Assembly (NCBI RefSeq): GCF_008065375.1
Contig: NZ_VJYI01000016.1
Location: 62,001-126,000, forward strand
Reading direction: 5' to 3'
Length of the DNA stretch: 64,000 nucleotides
Source of the DNA: Nonomuraea sp. SYSU D8015
GTDB taxonomy: Bacteria; Actinomycetota; Actinomycetes; Streptosporangiales; Streptosporangiaceae
The position numbers and the translations under genes were made by a program. The notes beneath the pieces are model-generated. The model saw nothing but the letters and a program-made list of their open reading frames with translations, was not told where the DNA came from and made no database searches. Shown piece by piece: positions 1-8,677 of the stretch (position 1 is its first letter; each line of letters starts with the position of its first letter).

Positions 1-1051
1 GCTTCAGCTCAAGGTTCGGCTCGCCGGTCTCTCCGAGCGGCGAGCACACCCGCACGGCGGCCTCCCGGTTGTCGGGCCCGTACACCGCGTACGCGCTGGA
101 CCACGAGCGCGGCGCCAGCCGCCGGAAGCCGTTGACGCTGCCGCACGTCAGCGCGGTCAGCGCCGGCAGGTGGGCGAGCAGCCCGCCGATGAAGCCGTCG
201 CGGACCTCCCCGTCGTCGGCGAAGACGTTGTGCGTGTCGCTCCACAGCGACAGGTGCAGGTGGGCGCCGTTCCCCGCCTGGTCGGCCAGCGGTTTGGGGG
301 CCAGCGTGGCCCACATCTGCATGCGCAGCGCCACCCCGCGGACGGTCTCGCGGAGCATCACGTGGTTGTCGGCGGCGCGCAGCGCGGGCGCGTGGCGGAT
401 CGACAGCTCCTGCTGGCCCGGCCCCAGCTCGGGATGGTAGTGCTCGACGCGCAGGCCCTGCGTCTCCAGGGCGTGGATGAGCTTGACGGTGTAGTCGTGG
501 GCCGTGTCGAACCCGATGTTGGCGTAACACAGCGAGTCGTCGAGCGGCACCAGCCGGTCCGGGCCGCCGGCCGGGTCGGGCAGGCGGCGGCCGAGGGTGA
601 ATTCCGGCTCGAACGCCGCGACCAGGGTGTAACCCTCCGTGGCGAGCTCCGCGATCGCGTCCTTGAGGAACGTCCGCGGGCACGCCGCCCAGGGGGAGCC
701 GTCCGGCAGCCGCAGATCCGACAGCATGGCGGCGGCGCCCGGGGCGTGGGGCAACGGGACGTACGTGGCGGGGTCGGGGACGATGCGCACCTCGCCCACC
801 GGACCCATGTGCTCGACGTCCTGGAGCTGGTCGAGCATGTTCATCGCCATCATGGCCACCGTGTGCCCGATGCCCGTGTTGAGCCGTTCGGCCAGCCGGG
901 ACCGGGATGCCGCCTTGCCACGGATCACGCCACCGTGGTCGGCGTACAGAAAGCGGATCAGCTCGATGCCCTCGAGCTCAGCCCGCTCGAGGATGCGCCG
1001 CGCATTGGGGTCGAGCTGATTGACCTTGGTGCCGCTGGGGCGATCTCTCAT
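1..1051 (-). CDS. Glutamine synthetase-family protein (partial, 3' end outside window)
   Basis: The reverse strand from the ATG at 1051 reads about 350 residues without a stop and runs off the left edge. The catalytic GS fold is visible: the motif GNGAHLHLSLW matches the metal/ATP-binding N-G-x-x-x-H region of glutamine synthetases, followed by GSVNGFRRLAPRSW and the PDNREAAVRV strand, the counterpart of the ARNRSALIRIP-like region. Family members ligate glutamate, or in some actinobacterial GlnA3/GlnA4-type paralogues gamma-glutamylate polyamines or ethanolamine, at the expense of ATP. The N-terminus (beta-grasp, with IELIRFLYADHGGVIRGKA) resembles these GlnA-like paralogues more than the housekeeping GlnA. 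Family assignment is firm; substrate is not determinable from this fragment. Confidence 0.85.
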   Translation of the reverse strand, partial: MRDRPSGTKVNQLDPNARRILERAELEGIELIRFLYADHGGVIRGKAASRSRLAERLNTGIGHTVAMMAMNMLDQLQDVEHMGPVGEVRIVPDPATYVPLPHAPGAAAMLSDLRLPDGSPWAACPRTFLKDAIAELATEGYTLVAAFEPEFTLGRRLPDPAGGPDRLVPLDDSLCYANIGFDTAHDYTVKLIHALETQGLRVEHYHPELGPGQQELSIRHAPALRAADNHVMLRETVRGVALRMQMWATLAPKPLADQAGNGAHLHLSLWSDTHNVFADDGEVRDGFIGGLLAHLPALTALTCGSVNGFRRLAPRSWSSAYAVYGPDNREAAVRVCSPLGETGEPNLELK

Positions 1052-1111
1052 TCTGCCTGCGTAACACGATCTGGCAGCGCGGGGAAGCACCTGACGCAGA
1101 CAGAACTCCCG

Positions 1112-1273
1112 TCAGGTCAGAACGTTGGTGAAGAAGACGGCCAGTTGGTTGGCTCCTTGAAGAATTCCATCAAATACTCCGTTGACCGCCGCCGCAGCCT
1201 GGGCCGGCTGGGTGAACAGGTAGAACACCACGAACGCGACAGCCACGTAGGTGAGTACCTTCTTGACCTGCAT
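1112..1273 (-). CDS. Small single-span membrane or secreted protein
   Basis: A 53-residue ORF starting MQVKKVLTYVAVAF. The start at 1273 is preferred over the upstream in-frame ATG at 1294 because a GGAGG ribosome-binding site lies a few bases in front of it. The sequence has two Lys near the N-terminus, one hydrophobic helix (about residues 6-20), an Ala-rich stretch and a C-terminal helix ending FFTNVLT. It could be a membrane-anchored peptide or a secreted peptide cut after the Ala-rich segment. It lies downstream of the DinB-like gene and upstream of the glutamine synthetase-family gene on the same strand. I recognise no functional family; similar short proteins of unknown role occur in actinomycetes. 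Confidence 0.6.
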   Translation of the reverse strand: MQVKKVLTYVAVAFVVFYLFTQPAQAAAAVNGVFDGILQGANQLAVFFTNVLT

Positions 1274-1476
1274 GGGGGGCCTCCTGCAGTCCATTCCCAG
1301 CCGTATATACCCGGATCTGGGCGATCACTGGCATCCTCTGTGAAGATGTTCATGATCCTAACCGGGGGGCTTCATTCCTCTGCCATGGTACGGGCTCCGC
1401 TTCATGCGTGAGCGCCTGCCGCGCCGTGATTTACGCGATAGGCGAGGCGGATCAGGCCACCCCCGCACGGAAGACG

Positions 1477-2106
1477 CTAAATGCCCAGGGAGGCCGCGCG
1501 GAGCCGGGCGACCGCGCCGGGCTCGCCGGTGAGCTCCACGCGGGCGTGCGCCTGGCGGCCGAAGCAGAACATCAGCAGCTCGGAGGCCGCGCCCGTGACC
1601 TCCACCCGGGGGCCCTGCCGGGATCCGCCGACGGCCACGCCGCCGCCGAGGCGGTGCAGCACCACGCCCACGGGCGACCTGCGCAGCATGAGCCTGGCGC
1701 CGCTCGACACCCGCTTCCAGATGAGCCCGTCGAGGTCGGCGGGCAGCTCGCGCGGCTCCCACGACGGCTGGGCGCGGCGCACGTCCTCATGGTGCACGAA
1801 CAGCTCCAGCGTGTTGACCGCCTCGTCGAGGGCGGGCAGCAGGCCGTACACGCCGCCCGGCTTCCGTACGAGCCCGACCAGCTCGGGGTAGGGATGCCTG
1901 GCCTTGAGCCCGTTCTGCACCGAGGCGGTGTAGCCGGCCAGGGGCTTGAGCGCGATGCCGCCCATCGCGTCCGGCCGGCGCTCGCGCAGCACCAGGTGGG
2001 CGGCCAGGTCGTAGGTGGTCCAGCCCGTGCAGAGCGTCGGCGCTTCGGGGCCGAGCCGGTCGAACAGGTCGCAAAGCGCGGAACGTTCATCACGTGCATG
2101 GTTCAC
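1477..2106 (-). CDS. TIGR03085-like / DinB-MDMPI superfamily protein
   Basis: 209 residues from a GTG start (VNHARDERSALCDLF). The ORF stays open 21 codons further upstream, but the GTG at 2106 begins the conserved region. The helical-bundle N-terminus carries TGWTTYDLAAHLVLRERRPD, matching the W-x-V-x-DLxxHL motif of the DinB / mycothiol-dependent maleylpyruvate isomerase N-terminal fold. The motif ELFVHHEDVRRAQP in the middle supplies a second conserved His pair. Members of the actinobacterial TIGR03085 group are putative metal-binding, possibly mycothiol-dependent proteins of unknown reaction. The gene is transcribed divergently from the ABC exporter at 2196 across about 90 bp. Confidence 0.75.
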   Translation of the reverse strand: MNHARDERSALCDLFDRLGPEAPTLCTGWTTYDLAAHLVLRERRPDAMGGIALKPLAGYTASVQNGLKARHPYPELVGLVRKPGGVYGLLPALDEAVNTLELFVHHEDVRRAQPSWEPRELPADLDGLIWKRVSSGARLMLRRSPVGVVLHRLGGGVAVGGSRQGPRVEVTGAASELLMFCFGRQAHARVELTGEPGAVARLRAASLGI

Positions 2107-2195
2107 GCATCCAACCCTACCCGTGGGAATAACGAGATGATCAGAGGTGATGTAGTGACTTACGTACATAGGACATAAACGGGGAGGCTCACCGA

Positions 2196-4022
2196 GTGGC
2201 GAGCAAGGTCACCTCGGCCGTCATGCGTCAAGGACTGCGGGTCCTTGGGGTGGCCATCCGCACCGAGAAGGCGGTCTTCACGCTGGCCGTGCTGGCCAGC
2301 GCGGTCTACGGCGGCATGACCGTCGCCTCCGCCTGGGCGCTCGGCTGGGCCACGCAGAACGTCGTGCTGCCCGCCTTCGCCGAGGACCGCGTCGCCTCCG
2401 GCGCGCTCTGGACCGGCATGTTCCTCATCCTCGGCACGGCGCTGCTGAAGGCGTTCGGCGTGGCCGGCCGCCGCATCCTGGCCGGCGTCATGCAGTACCG
2501 CATGCAGGCCAGGTCGCGCAGGGACGTCACCAAGCAGTATCTCCGGCTGCCGCTGGCGTGGCACCACCGTCACCCCACCGGACAGCTGCTGTCGAACGCC
2601 AGCTCCGACGCCGAGGCCGCCTGGGCCCCGCTCGCGCCGCTGCCGATGGCCGTGGGCGTGATCGTCATGCTGTTCACCGCGGCGGTCGCGATGCTGTTCA
2701 CGGACCTCATGCTCGCGCTGGTCGGGTTCCTGATCTTCCCGGCCATCGCCGTGCTCAACCTCGTCTACCAGCGCAGGCTGAGCCCGCTGGCCACCCGCGC
2801 GCAGCAGCTGCGGGCCGAGGTCAGCGAGATCGCGCACGAGAGCTTCGACGGCGCCCTCGTGGTCAAGACCCTCGGCAGGGAGGACCTGGAGACCGAGCGG
2901 TTCATGCGCCGCGCCCACGAGCTGCGCGACGCCAACATCGCCGTCGGCCGCGTGCGCGGGCTGTTCGACCCGATGCTGGAGGCGCTGCCCACGCTCGGGG
3001 TGCTGGCGGTGCTCGCCGTCGGCGGGCTGCGCCTGTCCACCGGCTCCATCGACTCGGGCGACCTGATCCAGGTCGCCTACCTGTTCACCCTGCTGGCCTT
3101 CCCGATCAGGGCGCTGGGCTGGGTGCTGGCCGAGCTGCCGCGCAGCGTCGTCGGCTGGGAGCGGGTGCAGGCCGTGCTGGAGGCCACCGGCTCCATGGAC
3201 TACGGCAGCGTGAACACAAAGGCCGCCACGACCTCGCCCGAGCCCGCCGCCCTGGAGGTGCGCGGCGTGTCGTACCGCTACGGCGAGGCCGAGGTGCTGC
3301 ACGACGTCACCTTCGACGTGCCGGCCGGCCGCACCGTCGCCCTGGTCGGCCCCACGGGGTCGGGCAAGTCCACGCTGGTGCAGCTGCTCGTGCGACTGGT
3401 CGACCCCGACGCGGGCCAGGTGCTGCTGGACGGCGTCGACCTGCGGGAGCTGGCCTACGGCGCCGTCGCCGAGTCCGTGGCGCTGGTGCCGCAGCAGACG
3501 TTCCTGTTCGACGACACCGTGCGCGGCAACATCGCGCTCGGCCTGGACACCGCCGACGAGGACGTGTGGGCCGCGCTGCGGCTGGCGCAGGCCGACGGGT
3601 TCGTGGCGCGGCTGTCCGGCGGCCTCGACACGCGCGTCGGCGAGCGCGGCGCGACGCTGTCCGGCGGCCAGCGCCAGCGCCTCGCCCTGGCCCGCGCCGT
3701 CGTGCGCCGCCCCCGCCTCCTCGTGCTCGACGACGCCACCTCCAGCGTGGACCCGCAGGTCGAGGCCAGGATCCTGCATGGGCTCCGGGACACCGCCGAG
3801 GCGTCGACCGTCGTGGTCGTCGCCTACCGCATGGCCACGATCGCGCTCGCCGACGAGGTCGTCTACCTCGACCACGGCCGCGTCGTGGACCGCGGGCCGC
3901 ACGAGGATCTGCTCGCCCGCTGCCAGGGCTACCGCAACCTGGTGACGGCCTACGAGCGCGAGCAGGCCGAGCGCGCCGCCATCGAGCTCACGGCCGGGGA
4001 AGAGGAAGAGGTCAGCGCATGA
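2196..4022 (+). CDS. ABC exporter half-transporter, degenerate ATPase subunit
   Basis: 608 residues from a GTG start with a GGGGAGG ribosome-binding site. An N-terminal type IV exporter membrane domain (about residues 1-330) is followed by a nucleotide-binding domain. Walker A is GPTGSGKST (about residue 385), the signature LSGGQRQR is canonical, but Walker B reads LLVLDDATSSVD with Asp in place of the catalytic Glu, and the switch region reads VVAYRMAT with Tyr in place of the usual His. This is the pattern of the non-hydrolysing subunit of a heterodimeric exporter. Its stop overlaps the start of the next half-transporter (ATGA), so the two are co-translated and probably pair. Substrate unknown (drug or lipid export are possibilities). 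Confidence 0.9.
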   Translation: MASKVTSAVMRQGLRVLGVAIRTEKAVFTLAVLASAVYGGMTVASAWALGWATQNVVLPAFAEDRVASGALWTGMFLILGTALLKAFGVAGRRILAGVMQYRMQARSRRDVTKQYLRLPLAWHHRHPTGQLLSNASSDAEAAWAPLAPLPMAVGVIVMLFTAAVAMLFTDLMLALVGFLIFPAIAVLNLVYQRRLSPLATRAQQLRAEVSEIAHESFDGALVVKTLGREDLETERFMRRAHELRDANIAVGRVRGLFDPMLEALPTLGVLAVLAVGGLRLSTGSIDSGDLIQVAYLFTLLAFPIRALGWVLAELPRSVVGWERVQAVLEATGSMDYGSVNTKAATTSPEPAALEVRGVSYRYGEAEVLHDVTFDVPAGRTVALVGPTGSGKSTLVQLLVRLVDPDAGQVLLDGVDLRELAYGAVAESVALVPQQTFLFDDTVRGNIALGLDTADEDVWAALRLAQADGFVARLSGGLDTRVGERGATLSGGQRQRLALARAVVRRPRLLVLDDATSSVDPQVEARILHGLRDTAEASTVVVVAYRMATIALADEVVYLDHGRVVDRGPHEDLLARCQGYRNLVTAYEREQAERAAIELTAGEEEEVSA

Positions 4023-5800
4023 CGGCGCAGAGCATCCAGCGCAGTTCCGACCGCTCCGCCCTGGCCACGATCCGGCACGGGCTCTCGCTCACGCCCGAGT
4101 TCCGCAAGGGCCTGGTCGTCACGCTGATCCTGGCCGTCGTCGCGACCGCCGGCAAGATCATCGTGCCGATCGCGGTCCAGCAGACGATCGACACGGGGCT
4201 CAAGGGCGGCACACCCGACATCCCGTACATCACCCGCGCCGTCCTGGTGTGCGCGGCGGCCGTCGTGCTCACCGCGCTCGCCGGATACGTCATGAACGTC
4301 CGCCTCTACAAGGCCACCGAGTCTTCCCTGGCCACCCTGCGCGTGCACGGCTTCCGCCACGTGCACGACCTGTCGGTGCTCACCCAGAACACCGAGCGGC
4401 GCGGCGCCCTGGTCTCACGCGTCACCGGCGACGTCGACCAGATCAGCACGTTCATGCAGTGGGGCGGGCTGATGATCATCGTGGCGTTCGGGCAGCTGTT
4501 CGTGGCGACCGTGCTGATGTTCGTCTACTCCTGGCAGCTGACGCTGCTGGTGTGGGCCTGTTTCATCCCGCTGATGATCGCCCTGCCGCGCTTCCAGCGG
4601 CTGCTGTCGCGGGCGTACACGGTGGTGCGGGAGCGCACCGGCGACATGCTCGCCGCGATCAGCGAATCCGTCGTCGGCGCCACCGTCATCCGCGCCTACG
4701 CCTCCGAGCGCCGCACCGCCGAGCGCATCGACAAGGCCGTCAACGCCAACCGGTCCGCGCAGGTCAAGGCGCAGACCATCGTCGGCTTCGTCTTCCCGCT
4801 GACCGAGATCGTGGCCGCCGTCGCGATCGCCGGCATCGTGCTGCTCGGCGTGCGGCTCGGCCTGTCGGGCGACATCACGCAGGGGCAGCTGGTGGCGTTC
4901 CTGTTCCTGGTCACGTTGTTCGTGGCGCCGCTGCAGACGGCCACGGAGGTGCTCAACGAGGCCCAGAACGCCGTCGCCGGCTGGCGGCGCATCCTCGGCG
5001 TCCTCGACACCCCGCCCGACGTGGCCGACCCCGGCGAGGAGGGCGTGGAGCTGCCGCGCGGCCCCATCTCGGTCGCCTTCGAGGACGTGCACTTCGCCTA
5101 CCCCGGCGGCGCGCCCGTGTTGCGCGAGGTCTCGCTCGAGATCCCGCCCCGCTCCCGCATCGCGGTGGTGGGGGAGACGGGGTCGGGCAAGACCACGTTC
5201 GCCAAGCTCCTGACCAGGCTGATGGACCCCGGCTCCGGCCGCGTCACCGTGGACGGCTGCGACCTGCGAGACATCCGCTTCTCGTCCCTGCGCGAGCGCA
5301 TCGTCATGGTGCCGCAGGACGGCTTCCTGTTCGACGGCACGCTGGAGGAGAACATCCGCTACGGCAAGCCGTCGGCCACCCGCGAGGAGATCGAGCTCGC
5401 GCTGACCGAGCTGGGCCTGGCCGACTGGCTGGAGGGCCTGCCCGCCGGCCTGGACACCCCCGTCGGACAGCGCGGCGAGTCACTGTCGGCCGGCGAGCGC
5501 CAGCTCGTCGCGCTCGCCCGCGCCTACCTCGCCGACCCCGACCTGCTCCTGCTGGACGAGGCCACCTCGGCGGTGGACCCGGCCACGGAGGTGCGGCTGG
5601 CCCGCGCGCTCGAGGGCGTCACGCGCGGCCGCACCGCCATCTCGATCGCCCACCGCCTGTCCACGGCCGAGAACGCCGACGAGGTCCTGGTCTTCGACCA
5701 GGGCCGCCTGGTGCAGCGGGGCCCGCACGCCGAGCTGGTCGGCGTGCCGGGGGTCTACGCCGACCTGCACGCCTCCTGGGTCTCGGCCGCCCGTTCGTGA
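4019..5800 (+). CDS. ABC exporter half-transporter, catalytic subunit
   Basis: 593 residues starting at the ATG that overlaps the stop of the preceding gene. The N-terminal membrane domain is followed by an ATPase domain with Walker A GETGSGKTT (about residue 385), Walker B LLLLDEATSAVDP with the catalytic Glu, and a switch His in SIAHRLST. The signature is non-canonical, LSAGERQ instead of LSGGQ. In a heterodimer this unusual signature would face the degenerate Walker motifs of the partner, giving one dead and one active ATP site, as in known asymmetric exporters of the TM287/288 or BmrCD type. It ends 3 bp from the convergent regulator gene at 5804. Confidence 0.9.
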   Translation: MTAQSIQRSSDRSALATIRHGLSLTPEFRKGLVVTLILAVVATAGKIIVPIAVQQTIDTGLKGGTPDIPYITRAVLVCAAAVVLTALAGYVMNVRLYKATESSLATLRVHGFRHVHDLSVLTQNTERRGALVSRVTGDVDQISTFMQWGGLMIIVAFGQLFVATVLMFVYSWQLTLLVWACFIPLMIALPRFQRLLSRAYTVVRERTGDMLAAISESVVGATVIRAYASERRTAERIDKAVNANRSAQVKAQTIVGFVFPLTEIVAAVAIAGIVLLGVRLGLSGDITQGQLVAFLFLVTLFVAPLQTATEVLNEAQNAVAGWRRILGVLDTPPDVADPGEEGVELPRGPISVAFEDVHFAYPGGAPVLREVSLEIPPRSRIAVVGETGSGKTTFAKLLTRLMDPGSGRVTVDGCDLRDIRFSSLRERIVMVPQDGFLFDGTLEENIRYGKPSATREEIELALTELGLADWLEGLPAGLDTPVGQRGESLSAGERQLVALARAYLADPDLLLLDEATSAVDPATEVRLARALEGVTRGRTAISIAHRLSTAENADEVLVFDQGRLVQRGPHAELVGVPGVYADLHASWVSAARS

Positions 5801-5803
5801 CGC

Positions 5804-6193
5804 TCAATCGCGTAAGGCGGCGAAGGTCACGGTCGTGCCGCGCGGCCCCGACACGATCGTGATCTGGTCGCACAGCATGCGCGTCAGCCACAGCCCTCGC
5901 CCACAGCCCTCGAAGCCCGTGGGCGGGCGCATGTCGCCCATCCACCCCGGCGGCAGCCCCGGCCCCTCGTCGGTCACCTCGCACCACAGCCGCCCGCCGT
6001 GCGACCACATCCGCAGCCGCCCGTGCCCGCCGCCGTGCACCACCGCGTTGGTGGTGATCTCGTTGACCGCCAGCACGAAGTCCTCCAGGCGGCGGCCGGT
6101 CAGCCCCTCGTAGGCGGCGTGCTCGGCGACCGCCCTGCGCAGCACCGTGATGCGCCCGCGCGCGAAGGCCGCGCAGAGCACCTGCCTACACAT
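5804..6193 (-). CDS. Anti-sigma regulatory factor, RsbW-like HATPase_c_2 kinase
   Basis: 129 residues. A single GHKL ATP-binding fold: N-box LAVNEITTNAVVHGG, G1 box TDEGPGLPP and G2-like box GCGRGLWLTRML. Proteins of this type are serine/threonine kinases that bind sigma factors or anti-anti-sigma STAS proteins in partner-switching systems; many actinobacterial copies are stand-alone. The start overlaps the end of the upstream MEDS-STAS gene by 8 bp, which suggests translational coupling and a functional link. The divergent STAS gene at 7158 is a plausible phosphorylation target. No sigma factor gene is present nearby, so the regulated sigma factor is unknown. Confidence 0.85.
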   Translation of the reverse strand: MCRQVLCAAFARGRITVLRRAVAEHAAYEGLTGRRLEDFVLAVNEITTNAVVHGGGHGRLRMWSHGGRLWCEVTDEGPGLPPGWMGDMRPPTGFEGCGRGLWLTRMLCDQITIVSGPRGTTVTFAALRD

Positions 6194-7025
6194 GGCGCAC
6201 GGCGAGGAACTCGTCCGCCCTGATCAGCCGTAGCACCCGCGCCATGGCCTCGCGGCAGACGACCACGGTGGACCCCTCCGGCCTGGCCATGGCCATGACG
6301 GTCAGCAGCCGCGCCGACCCGGCGTCGATGAAGCCCAGCTGGGAGGCGTCGATCACGACTTCACCCGGCTCCTTCTCCAGCGGCGACAGCACCGACGCGA
6401 ACGCCTGCCGGTTGGTGAGGTCGATGTCGCCCCACACCCGCAGCCCGGGCGGCGAGCACGTGTTGGCGAAGCGCAGCAGCGCCTGCTGGGGCGAGATCGG
6501 GTGGACGGAAGCGGCACGGTCGATGGCCTCGCGGGGGAACAGGCCGCGGTCGTACTGGCACACGGCCGCCAGCCAGCGCTCGCCGAAAACCTCGTTGGCC
6601 GCCGCCTCGAACGCCGCCTGCCGGCCCGCGTCCCGCACGCCCCAGGAGGCGTCGACCAGCGCGTACACGCCGTGCTGTCCGTGCCTGCGCGCGCGGTCCT
6701 TGGCCTCGGTCAGCCGGCACAGCACCCGCTCGGGATCGAGGCAGCCGTCGGTGAAGTGGGTGTCGGCGCAGGCCAGGATCTCCACCTGCCCCGCCGACTC
6801 GGCGTCGGCGAAGCCCGGCACGAGCGGCGCCAGCCAGTCGCGCGTCCGCTCGGGGCTGTCCGCGTGCGTGATGATCACCACCTTGGTGCGGCGGCGCAGC
6901 CCGTTCATCGTGAACAGCCGCGTCGCCGTCATGCGCTCGCGCTCGCCGTCGAACGGCAGGCAGACATGATCTCCCAGATCAGGGTCGAGGACGGAACCCG
7001 CGACGTGCACCACGATGACGAACAC
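6186..7025 (-). CDS. MEDS-domain plus STAS-domain regulatory protein
   Basis: 279 residues. The N-terminal two thirds (DHVCLPFDGERERM...ERTRDWL...VYALVDASWGVRDAG...YDRGLFPREAI) match the MEDS sensory domain, first described in the DcmR regulator and common in actinobacterial stress regulators. The last ~85 residues form a STAS domain (LRVWGDIDLTNRQAF, VIDASQLGFIDAGSARLL). The usual phospho-acceptor D-S/T-S/T-G is replaced by D-A-G-S, so the standard Ser position is Gly. The ATG at 7025 lies opposite the start region of the STAS gene at 7158. It probably couples an external or redox signal to the RsbW-like kinase encoded immediately downstream. Confidence 0.8.
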   Translation of the reverse strand: MFVIVVHVAGSVLDPDLGDHVCLPFDGERERMTATRLFTMNGLRRRTKVVIITHADSPERTRDWLAPLVPGFADAESAGQVEILACADTHFTDGCLDPERVLCRLTEAKDRARRHGQHGVYALVDASWGVRDAGRQAAFEAAANEVFGERWLAAVCQYDRGLFPREAIDRAASVHPISPQQALLRFANTCSPPGLRVWGDIDLTNRQAFASVLSPLEKEPGEVVIDASQLGFIDAGSARLLTVMAMARPEGSTVVVCREAMARVLRLIRADEFLAVRHV

Positions 7026-7157
7026 CTCCCCCTAGCACGCGCCGGGTCAAGAAAATACCCCTCGCCCCGCCATCACGTTGCGCATTCTCTGCAAAACCCA
7101 CTGTGACGCGATCCCGGCCGGTGTACCTTTTCGGCGGGGCCGCCCACGGGGAAAGGC

Positions 7158-7508
7158 ATGAGCGACATGGGCGTGGATGTGCTGGAGATGACGCGACGCC
7201 GGCACGGCGATCTCGTGGTGGTCAGCCTGGCGGGGGAGGTGGACGTGGACAACGCGTCCAAGGTGCGGCGCTGCCTCGGGGAGGCGGTGGAGACCCACGG
7301 CCCCCGGCTGGTCGTCGACCTGACGGGACTGACCTTCATCGACACGACGGGGCTCGGCGTCCTCGTGCGCCAGCTGGCCGACCTGCGGGCGCGCGACGGC
7401 ACGATGGCGCTGGTCGCGCCGGACGGCCAGGTGCTGCGGCGGCTGCGCAGGACCAACCTGGCCCCGCTGTTCGCGATCTACGAGACCCTGTCGCAGGCAT
7501 TGGATTGA
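7158..7508 (+). CDS. STAS-domain anti-sigma factor antagonist
   Basis: 116 residues, start ATG at 7158 with GGGGAAAGG just upstream. A compact SpoIIAA/RsbV-like STAS domain: LVVVSLAGEVDVDNASKVR, then LVVDLTGLTFIDTTGLGVLVR. The phosphorylation loop reads D-T-T-G, so a Thr takes the place of the usual acceptor Ser. Unphosphorylated proteins of this family bind the RsbW-type kinase and release its sigma factor. It is divergent from the MEDS-STAS/RsbW-like pair, giving a three-component partner-switching cluster. It lies 50 bp upstream of hisI but probably has its own role. Confidence 0.88.
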   Translation: MSDMGVDVLEMTRRRHGDLVVVSLAGEVDVDNASKVRRCLGEAVETHGPRLVVDLTGLTFIDTTGLGVLVRQLADLRARDGTMALVAPDGQVLRRLRRTNLAPLFAIYETLSQALD

Positions 7509-7560
7509 CGGCCCCGGCATCGGTGGCGGGGGCGCGGGCCCCGGCTGGTTGAATGGGGGC

Positions 7561-7914
7561 ATGGCCCTTGATCCCAAGATCGCCGCACGGTTGAAGCGCA
7601 ACCCCGACGGCCTCGTCCCCGCCATCGCCCAGCAGTACGACACCGGCGAGGTGCTCATGCTGGCCTGGATGAACGACGAGGCGCTGCATCGGACGCTCAC
7701 CACCGGCCGGGCCACCTACTGGTCGCGCAGCCGCGGCGAGTTCTGGGTCAAGGGCGACACCTCCGGCCACGTCCAGCACGTCAAGTCGGTGGCGCTCGAC
7801 TGCGACGGCGACACCGTCCTGGTCAAGGTCGACCAGGCCGGGGCCGCCTGCCACACGGGCGACCGCACCTGCTTCGACGCCGGCCCGCTCGAGATCGCGC
7901 TCGGCCCGGCGTGA
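7561..7914 (+). CDS. hisI: Phosphoribosyl-AMP cyclohydrolase
   Basis: 117 residues beginning MALDPKIAARLKRN. An in-frame ATG at 7549 is also possible, but the conserved region fits 7561. The enzyme opens the adenine ring of phosphoribosyl-AMP, the third step of histidine synthesis. Visible metal ligands are ALDCDGDTVLVKVD (Mg-binding D-x-D-x-D) and the Cys residues in GAACHTGDRTCF (Zn site). This is the monofunctional HisI length without a HisE pyrophosphohydrolase domain. The stop overlaps the start of the TIGR02234 membrane protein gene. In many actinobacteria trpE follows hisI; here it does not. Confidence 0.96.
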   Translation: MALDPKIAARLKRNPDGLVPAIAQQYDTGEVLMLAWMNDEALHRTLTTGRATYWSRSRGEFWVKGDTSGHVQHVKSVALDCDGDTVLVKVDQAGAACHTGDRTCFDAGPLEIALGPA

Positions 7915-8624
7915 TGGCCTCAGGCGGTGGCACGGGCTCCGGCGGCACGGGCTCCGGCGGCACGGCCGCAGGCGGGGACGTCGGTTCCGGCGGCGGCATC
8001 GGCTCCGGCGGCGTGGACTCGGGGGCCGGCGTGGGTTCCAGCGGTGGCGCGCCCTCGGGCGCGGAGGGCGGGAGTGCGGCGGCGCGCAGGGAGCTGTGGG
8101 GCTGGCTGGCTGTGACCGTCCTGGGTTGCCTCCTGGTGCTGCTGGCCGCGGGACAGACCTGGGTGCGGGTGGCGCAGGCCGGCGCGGTGACGCCCACCGG
8201 CGGCCAGCTCGGACCCGCGCTCACCCCCGTGGCGCTGGCCGGCCTGGCCGGCGTGGTCGCCGTCCTGGCCACCAAGGGCGCCGGGCGCCGCGTCGTCGGG
8301 GCTTTGCTGGCTCTCTGCGGGGCGGGCGCGGCGGCGGCCACGTGGACGGCCCTGGACGGGACGGCCGTGACCGGTTGGCTCGCCGAACGCAACGCGCTGC
8401 GCGGCGCCGCCGCGCTGTCCTGGGAGATCGTGCCGCTCTGGCCCGCCGTGTCCGGGGCCGGAGCGGCCCTGATGATCGCCGGAGGAGCCGTCGCGATGGT
8501 GCGCGGCGGCAGGTGGGCGGGCATGTCCGCGCGGTACGAGCGGAGCGGCCCGGCCCCGGCGCACGACGACAAGGCGCTCTGGGACGCCCTCGACCGAGGG
8601 GACGACCCCACCGACTCCCGGTGA
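7911..8624 (+). CDS. Trp biosynthesis-associated membrane protein (TIGR02234 family)
   Basis: 237 residues; GTG at 7911 or the adjacent ATG at 7914, both overlapping the hisI stop. Residues 1-55 are a Gly/Ser low-complexity tail (GTGSGGTGSGG units). Four transmembrane helices follow in the pattern of the actinobacterial Trp_oprn_chp family: LAVTVLGCLLVLLAAGQTW, ALTPVALAGLAGVVAVLAT, VVGALLALCGAGAAAATW and a last one near LMIAGGAVAMVRGG. The family is named for its position in trp clusters and its function is unknown. The Gly-rich N-terminal extension is longer than I would expect for the family. Confidence 0.85.
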   Translation: MMASGGGTGSGGTGSGGTAAGGDVGSGGGIGSGGVDSGAGVGSSGGAPSGAEGGSAAARRELWGWLAVTVLGCLLVLLAAGQTWVRVAQAGAVTPTGGQLGPALTPVALAGLAGVVAVLATKGAGRRVVGALLALCGAGAAAATWTALDGTAVTGWLAERNALRGAAALSWEIVPLWPAVSGAGAALMIAGGAVAMVRGGRWAGMSARYERSGPAPAHDDKALWDALDRGDDPTDSR

Positions 8625-8677
8625 GTCCGGCAGTGGCGAAATCTCCACTGTTTCGGACCTCTGCCCACGTGGCCGCC

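Noticed and set aside
2160..3902. Long antisense ORF (580 codons) opposite the first ABC exporter gene
   Set aside because: A His/Gly/Gln/Arg-rich shadow translation caused by high GC; no domains, and it lies fully opposite a clear ABC transporter gene.
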